From Candidatus Egerieicola pullicola (GTDB lineage: Bacteria; Bacillota; Clostridia; Oscillospirales; Ruminococcaceae): DNA of 9,999 nt. The stretch lies in the NCBI GenBank assembly GCA_018712465.1, contig DVGY01000166.1:1-9999 (forward strand), in the 5' to 3' direction. Positions 6,247 to 9,999 of this stretch are shown piece by piece; within the stretch, counting starts at the first letter, position 1, and each line of letters opens with the position of its first letter. The notes beneath the pieces were generated by a model. The model saw only the letters and a program-made list of their open reading frames with translations, made no database searches and was not told the DNA's origin. Made by a program: the position numbers and the translations under genes.

Positions 6247-7491
6247 TTATCTTGCTTCGTAAGCACTGACAATGATACTGGAATTCTGTCCACCAAAGCC
6301 CAATGAGTTAGACATAGCGTAACGTACCTCAGCTTTTCTGGCCTGGTTTGGCACATAATCCAAATCGCAAGCGGGATCCGGTGTTACATAATTGATGGTG
6401 GGAGGAAGGATACCTTCCCGGATAGCCTGGATGCAGGCAATGACCTCCGTAATGCCGCCGGCTCCCATCAAGTGGCCGGTGGCGCTCTTGGTGGCACTTA
6501 CCGGAGGTGCTGTTTCAATACCACCAAACACGGCTTTAATGGCGGTGGTTTCCGCCTGATCCCCTAACGGTGTAGAGGTGCCGTGGGCATTGATATAGTC
6601 GATGTCTGAAGGGGTCAGACCGGCGCGCTGCAATGCCAGCTGCATGCACCGGGCAGCGCCTGCACCGTCTGGCATCGGGCTGACGACATGGTAGCCGTCG
6701 CTGGTGTTGGCATAGCCAGGAACACGAGCAAAAATTTCTGCATCCCGGGACAGAGCATATTCTTCCCGTTCCAACAGAATGGCTCCGCCCCCTTCTCCGA
6801 TGACGAAGCCATCCCGATCTGCATCAAAAGGACGGCAGGCGGTGGCGGGATCGTCGTTGCGGCGGGACAGTGCCTTGGACTGAGCCAAGCTGGACACCAC
6901 TACCGGAGTGAGAATGGATTCCCCTCCCATCACCAGCACTGCATCTGCCTCTCCGCTGCCCAACAGCATGGCGGCCAACATCATGGCGTCGCCCCCGGAA
7001 GAGCAGGCGGTGTTGACGGTAAAGCTGGGACCGTGGATGCCATATTCAATGGCGACTTGGGCTGCAGCAATGTTTCCAATGACCATGGGAACAAACCGGG
7101 GTCCAATTTTTTTAGCCGCGCCGGTGGAATAGGAATGCTGCGTATTGGCAACGCAGCTGACACCGTCCATAGCGGTTCCCATTACAATACCGATGCGGTC
7201 CGAATTTTGAGCAATGTTTAGTTTGCTTTGGGCCAATGCTTGTTTGGCGGCAATGATGGCAAACTGCATAAACCGGTCGGTGGCCTTTACCAATGTCTTG
7301 GGCAGGTAATCCAGCGGGTCAAAATTTTTAACTTCCGCTGCAATCTGCACCGGAAGACCGGAAGGATCAAATACGCGAATCCGGTCTACCCCAGATACGC
7401 CTTTGATCAAATTATTCCAATAAGACTCGACTCCAATCCCGATCGGTGTGACAGCACCCATACCGGTAATTACTAAATGATTTTGATTCAT
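6247..7491 (-). CDS. fabF: Beta-ketoacyl-[ACP] synthase II (FabF type)
   Basis: FabF-type synthases condense malonyl-ACP with a growing acyl-ACP in fatty acid elongation. The 414 residues match family length. The catalytic set is complete: Cys163 in VNTACSSGG, His303 in NAHGTSTPLGD, Lys335 and His340 in KSATGHLMGAGG, and the C-terminal NSLGFGGQNSS loop. These residues fall at the same numbers as in E. coli FabF. Position 108, the acyl-pocket gatekeeper Ile in E. coli FabF, appears to be Met. The ribosome binding site upstream of the ATG at 7491 is weak (GGGGTG). The gene stands alone between its own promoter and terminator rather than in a fab cluster, so it may be an additional FabF copy. 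A specialised synthase in another acyl pathway is possible but less likely. Confidence 0.93.
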   Translation of the reverse strand: MNQNHLVITGMGAVTPIGIGVESYWNNLIKGVSGVDRIRVFDPSGLPVQIAAEVKNFDPLDYLPKTLVKATDRFMQFAIIAAKQALAQSKLNIAQNSDRIGIVMGTAMDGVSCVANTQHSYSTGAAKKIGPRFVPMVIGNIAAAQVAIEYGIHGPSFTVNTACSSGGDAMMLAAMLLGSGEADAVLVMGGESILTPVVVSSLAQSKALSRRNDDPATACRPFDADRDGFVIGEGGGAILLEREEYALSRDAEIFARVPGYANTSDGYHVVSPMPDGAGAARCMQLALQRAGLTPSDIDYINAHGTSTPLGDQAETTAIKAVFGGIETAPPVSATKSATGHLMGAGGITEVIACIQAIREGILPPTINYVTPDPACDLDYVPNQARKAEVRYAMSNSLGFGGQNSSIIVSAYEAR

Positions 7492-7505
7492 GATACACCC
7501 CGTCT

Positions 7506-7528
7506 GTTTCGTGGTTCTTTCTCGAAAC
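7506..7528. repeat. Inverted repeat covering the start region of the fabF transcript
   Basis: GTTTCG (7506-7511) and CGAAAC (7523-7528) are exact reverse complements 11 bases apart. They lie immediately downstream of the -10 hexamer and span the likely transcription start. This could be an operator for a fatty-acid-responsive repressor or a 5' end hairpin. It does not match the published FapR consensus as I recall it. Confidence 0.35.
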
Positions 7529-7529
7529 T

Positions 7530-7558
7530 ATTATACTGCATGGTAAAGGAAGTGTCAA
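7530..7558 (-). promoter_or_regulatory. Sigma-A promoter of the fabF-type gene
   Basis: The minus strand has TTGACA (7553-7558), 17 bases, then TATAAT (7530-7535), again a full consensus match. Transcription should start near 7523, giving a short leader of about 30 bases. Confidence 0.9.
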
Positions 7559-7663
7559 TGAAAAGTGAAAAAACTTTCCCAAAAAATCCATGGATATGCC
7601 GGTAGATACCGTAAAATTTGTCAAAATTTCAAAAAACTCGATTGGGAATATCCACAAAAATTC

Positions 7664-7692
7664 TTGTTATTCTTTGAAATTTTTGGTATACT
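7664..7692 (+). promoter_or_regulatory. Sigma-A promoter of the beta-CASP nuclease gene
   Basis: TTGTTA (7664-7669), a 17-base spacer and TATACT (7687-7692) match consensus at 4 and 5 of 6 positions. The likely start is near 7699, about 32 bases before the ATG. It is divergent from the fabF promoter, with an A/T-rich stretch between the two. Confidence 0.7.
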
Positions 7693-7730
7693 GGATAAAG
7701 GAATATCTATCTAGAAAGTGAGGTCATACC

Positions 7731-9329
7731 ATGAAGCTGCGATTTTTAGGGGCAGACCGGGAAGTCACCGGGAGCTGTCATTGCCTGGAAGCATGCGGCA
7801 AGCGTATTTTAATCGACTGCGGCCTGCAACAAGGCCAGGACGAAAAAGACAACAACCGCCTGCCCATCTCCCCCGACCAAGTAGACTTAGTTTTAATCAC
7901 CCATGCACACATCGACCACTCCGGACGGCTTCCTTTATTGGTAAAGGAAGGGTACCATAAACAGATTGTTGCCACCAGCAAAACCTGTCAGCTTCTGGGA
8001 ATCATGCTTCGAGACAGCGCTCACATCCAACAAGCGGAAGCACAGTGGCGTCAACGCAAGGGCAAACGTGCCGGACGGGATGTGGCCCCTCCCCTGTACA
8101 CCATGGAAGACGCCGAGGCTGCTATTGCTCTGCTCAGCCCGGTGGAATACCATCAAACGATTCCCCTGTTTGAAGGAATTACCGCCCGATTTGTAGATGC
8201 CGGACATTTGTTAGGCAGCGCCAGCATTGAACTGACTATCACCGAAGGAGACACCACTCAGGTCATCGTCTTTTCCGGAGACATTGGCAACCTGGATCAG
8301 CCCATTATTCGGGATCCGGAATATTTGACCAAAGCAGACTATGTGGTGATGGAATCCACCTACGGCGACCGCAACCACGATGTGGTGGAACCTTTAAAAC
8401 CTCAACTGGCCCGCATTATTGATACCACTCTGGCCCGGGGCGGCAATGTAATCATTCCTTCCTTTGCCGTAGGACGCACTCAGGAACTGCTCTACTTTAT
8501 CCGTGAAATCAAGGAACAGTACCTGACACCCAGAGCAGGCAACTTTGATGTTTATGTGGATAGTCCCTTGGCGGCAGCAGCCACCAGCATTTACGACGGA
8601 GACCTCACCGGCTATGCCGACGAAGACACTTTGGAGGTATTAAAAGCAGGATTCCGGCCCCTTTATTTCCCCGGGCTGCACATCTGCCAAAGCGCAGAAG
8701 AATCCATGGCGTTAAACGCTGATTCCAAGCCAAAAGTTATTATCTCATCCAGCGGCATGTGTGAAGCAGGCCGGATCCGTCACCATCTAAAACACAATCT
8801 TTGGCGGGGTGAATGCTCGGTGGTGTTTGTAGGCTACCAAGCCGCCGGTACTCTGGGACGCATCATTCTGGAAGGAGCCAAAGAGGTCAAGCTGTTTGGC
8901 GAGCCTATCTCAGTGAAGGCTCAAATCCACAATTTGGTGGGAATGAGCGGACACGCCGATCACGCCGGGTTGCTCAAATGGATTCATTCTTTCCAAGATA
9001 GTATGCCTCGTCGGGTGTTTGTAGTCCATGGCGAAAACGAAACCTGCCAAACTTTCCAGCATTATCTGCAATCGGAAGGTTTTCCGGCGATCGCCCCCTA
9101 CTTCCAGTCCAGCTATGACTTATTGGAAAACACCTGCCTGGAGCCCGGTGTTCCGCCGGAAAAGATGTCCTCTGGGCAAGCTCGAATCAAGGGAACCCCT
9201 GCCTATCAAGAGTTGGTACTTACCGCTCAAAACCTTACCAAATTTGTGGAAAGTTGTCAAGGACGCCCCAACAAAACCCTCGCCAAAATTTCCGCTCAGA
9301 TCAAACAGCTTATGGAAGATTGGAAATAA
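7731..9329 (+). CDS. Metallo-beta-lactamase/beta-CASP RNase-like protein with RMMBL domain
   Basis: This 532-residue protein belongs to the beta-CASP branch of metallo-beta-lactamase nucleases, related to CPSF73 and bacterial TTHA0252-type RNases. Its members cleave RNA with two zinc ions. The metal ligands are present: HAHIDH at 58-63, His159 in DAGHLLGS, Asp184 in FSGDIG, His408 in SGHADH and His433 in VVHGE. The beta-CASP insert carries the acidic motif in ESTYGDR (208-214), SFAVGRTQELLY (244-255) and SSSGMCEAGRIRHHL (339-353). A basic segment at 106-116 (RQRKGKRAGR) may contact RNA. The last 60 residues are a variable tail. GTGAGGT lies 7 bases before the ATG. The gene is transcribed alone between its own promoter and terminator. 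It is not RNase J, which is arranged differently. The exact RNA target is unknown. Confidence 0.93.
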   Translation: MKLRFLGADREVTGSCHCLEACGKRILIDCGLQQGQDEKDNNRLPISPDQVDLVLITHAHIDHSGRLPLLVKEGYHKQIVATSKTCQLLGIMLRDSAHIQQAEAQWRQRKGKRAGRDVAPPLYTMEDAEAAIALLSPVEYHQTIPLFEGITARFVDAGHLLGSASIELTITEGDTTQVIVFSGDIGNLDQPIIRDPEYLTKADYVVMESTYGDRNHDVVEPLKPQLARIIDTTLARGGNVIIPSFAVGRTQELLYFIREIKEQYLTPRAGNFDVYVDSPLAAAATSIYDGDLTGYADEDTLEVLKAGFRPLYFPGLHICQSAEESMALNADSKPKVIISSSGMCEAGRIRHHLKHNLWRGECSVVFVGYQAAGTLGRIILEGAKEVKLFGEPISVKAQIHNLVGMSGHADHAGLLKWIHSFQDSMPRRVFVVHGENETCQTFQHYLQSEGFPAIAPYFQSSYDLLENTCLEPGVPPEKMSSGQARIKGTPAYQELVLTAQNLTKFVESCQGRPNKTLAKISAQIKQLMEDWK

Positions 9330-9338
9330 TAGAGAGAA

Positions 9339-9385
9339 CCGCCTGTGGGATATTTCTCCTACAGGCGGCATTCTTTTTGTTTTAA
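9339..9385 (+). terminator. Intrinsic terminator of the beta-CASP gene, possibly bidirectional
   Basis: CCGCCTGTGGGA (9339-9350) and TCCTACAGGCGG (9357-9368) pair as a 12-bp stem with one G-T wobble around a 6-base loop. CATTCTTTTTGTTTT follows. On the minus strand the same hairpin is followed by TTCTCTCTATTATTT, so it may also end the converging lipoprotein transcript, which stops 12 bases away. Confidence 0.9.
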
Positions 9386-9396
9386 ATTCTGCGTGT

Positions 9397-9864
9397 TTAT
9401 GCAGCGGAAACCGTTTCTTCAGAGGACGCAGCTTCAGAGGTTTCTACCTGATCCTGATACAAATAAGCGGTAACATTCCCTTCCCTATCAATGGAAAGGT
9501 ATTCACTGTCAAACAGCATAAGATCAGTGACTTCCATGGTGCTGCCATCCTCGAAGGTCAACCGCAAGGCAAAGGGCTGGTCCTGATATTCTTCCAGTTT
9601 GTCAAAGCGGATCCAATTGCCAGACAGCCAGGTTCCTTCTTCTAAGGTGATGGCGGTGTATTCCTCTTGCTCCATGGTGCGGTACTCCAAACCGGTAACG
9701 GTGCTTCCGGTATTATTTTGCAGCTGCACCATTCCTTCTACCGGCTGCGGCAGTTCCACCGTTTCTGGTGCAGATTGCTGAGAACAACCGCAAAGCAGGG
9801 CCAGCATTCCGCAGACGAATAGGCAAAGCAGCACAATGCCAAGATTCTTTTTGGTATCCCTCAT
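9397..9864 (-). CDS. Small lipoprotein of unknown function
   Basis: I do not recognise this 155-residue protein as a named family. The N-terminus has a Lys/Arg charge (MRDTKKN), a hydrophobic stretch (8-24) and the lipobox-like LCGC with Cys27 as the likely lipidated residue. Cys at the -2 position is a slight departure from the usual pattern. The mature part of about 128 residues is acidic and looks beta-rich: VQLQNNTGSTVTGLEYR, then a WLSGNWIRFD segment, ALRLTFEDGSTMEVTDLML and a Glu/Ser/Ala-rich tail. This suggests a small extracellular beta-sandwich anchored to the membrane; that is an inference. GAGGAG lies 8 bases before the ATG, inside the upstream gene, and the two genes overlap as ATGA, so they are probably coupled. 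Confidence 0.85.
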   Translation of the reverse strand: MRDTKKNLGIVLLCLFVCGMLALLCGCSQQSAPETVELPQPVEGMVQLQNNTGSTVTGLEYRTMEQEEYTAITLEEGTWLSGNWIRFDKLEEYQDQPFALRLTFEDGSTMEVTDLMLFDSEYLSIDREGNVTAYLYQDQVETSEAASSEETVSAA

Positions 9865-9999
9865 CCGAACAACTCCTCGATCAGCTCCATAGCATGATCC
9901 ACATCAAATTCTCCGGGGGAGGTAGCAAACAGTCCCGGGGCAGCAAACCGTTGGCGCAGGGCCTGTTTTTCTTCGTCATCCAAATGGATGTCCAACTTG
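9861..9999 (-). CDS. C-terminal fragment of an unrecognised protein (runs off right edge)
   Basis: An open frame enters from the right edge and ends at the TGA at 9861-9863, giving the last 45 residues of a protein. The fragment is mixed acidic and hydrophobic, beginning KLDIHLDDEEKQALRQRF and ending HAMELIEELFG. It has no membrane segment or motif that I can assign. Support for a real gene comes from the ATGA overlap with the lipoprotein gene, the ribosome binding site for that gene embedded in this frame, and the soluble-protein-like composition. Its N-terminus and function are outside the window. Confidence 0.7.
   Translation of the reverse strand, partial: KLDIHLDDEEKQALRQRFAAPGLFATSPGEFDVDHAMELIEELFG

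Noticed and set aside
5351..6262. A 303-codon open frame on the plus strand, opposite the acyl-CoA synthetase.
   Set aside because: It is antisense to a clear enzyme gene and runs through its promoter and a terminator, with no domain and no good start site.

Overview
The window looks like chromosomal core DNA from a Gram-positive bacterium, most likely a Clostridia member of the Oscillospirales/Ruminococcaceae type. Support for this: the operon order rimP-nusA-rnpM-ylxQ-infB, a NusA of Firmicutes length with no C-terminal acidic-repeat domains, AGGAG-type ribosome binding sites, TTG used as a start codon, and roughly balanced base composition with strong sigma-A promoters. The taxonomic guess is an inference from style, not from a marker gene.

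Bases 1-4354 hold a minus-strand transcription/translation operon, read right to left. It starts at a perfect-consensus promoter near 4326-4354 and has a leader of about 100 bases with two hairpins. Then come rimP (30S maturation), nusA (elongation/termination factor), rnpM/ylxR (RNA-binding), ylxQ (L7Ae-type RNA-binding) and infB (initiation factor 2, cut by the left edge). The last three genes overlap or abut: ylxQ starts inside rnpM, and the infB TTG start overlaps the ylxQ stop codon.

Bases 4376-7558 hold two minus-strand acyl-metabolism genes, each with its own TTGACA-N17-TATAAT promoter. One is a FabF-type beta-ketoacyl-ACP synthase with an intact Cys-His-His-Lys active site, ending in a clear intrinsic terminator. 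Downstream of it is an AMP-forming acyl-CoA synthetase of unknown substrate. No terminator is visible between the synthetase and the rimP promoter, so read-through into the core operon is possible.

Bases 7664-9385 hold the only plus-strand gene, a metallo-beta-lactamase/beta-CASP/RMMBL protein of the CPSF73-like RNase group. It has its own promoter and a strong terminator that may also serve the converging gene. Bases 9397-9999 hold a minus-strand pair: a small lipoprotein of unknown function, overlapped by ATGA with the C-terminal 45 codons of an unrecognised gene that runs off the right edge.

I found no tRNA or rRNA gene, mobile element, CRISPR array or integration scar, and no non-coding stretch longer than 300 bases. 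The window is mostly ordinary core genome. The points worth a second look are regulatory (identical consensus promoters, operator-like inverted repeats, a structured rimP leader), plus the pairing of FabF with an acyl-CoA synthetase and the uncharacterised lipoprotein pair.
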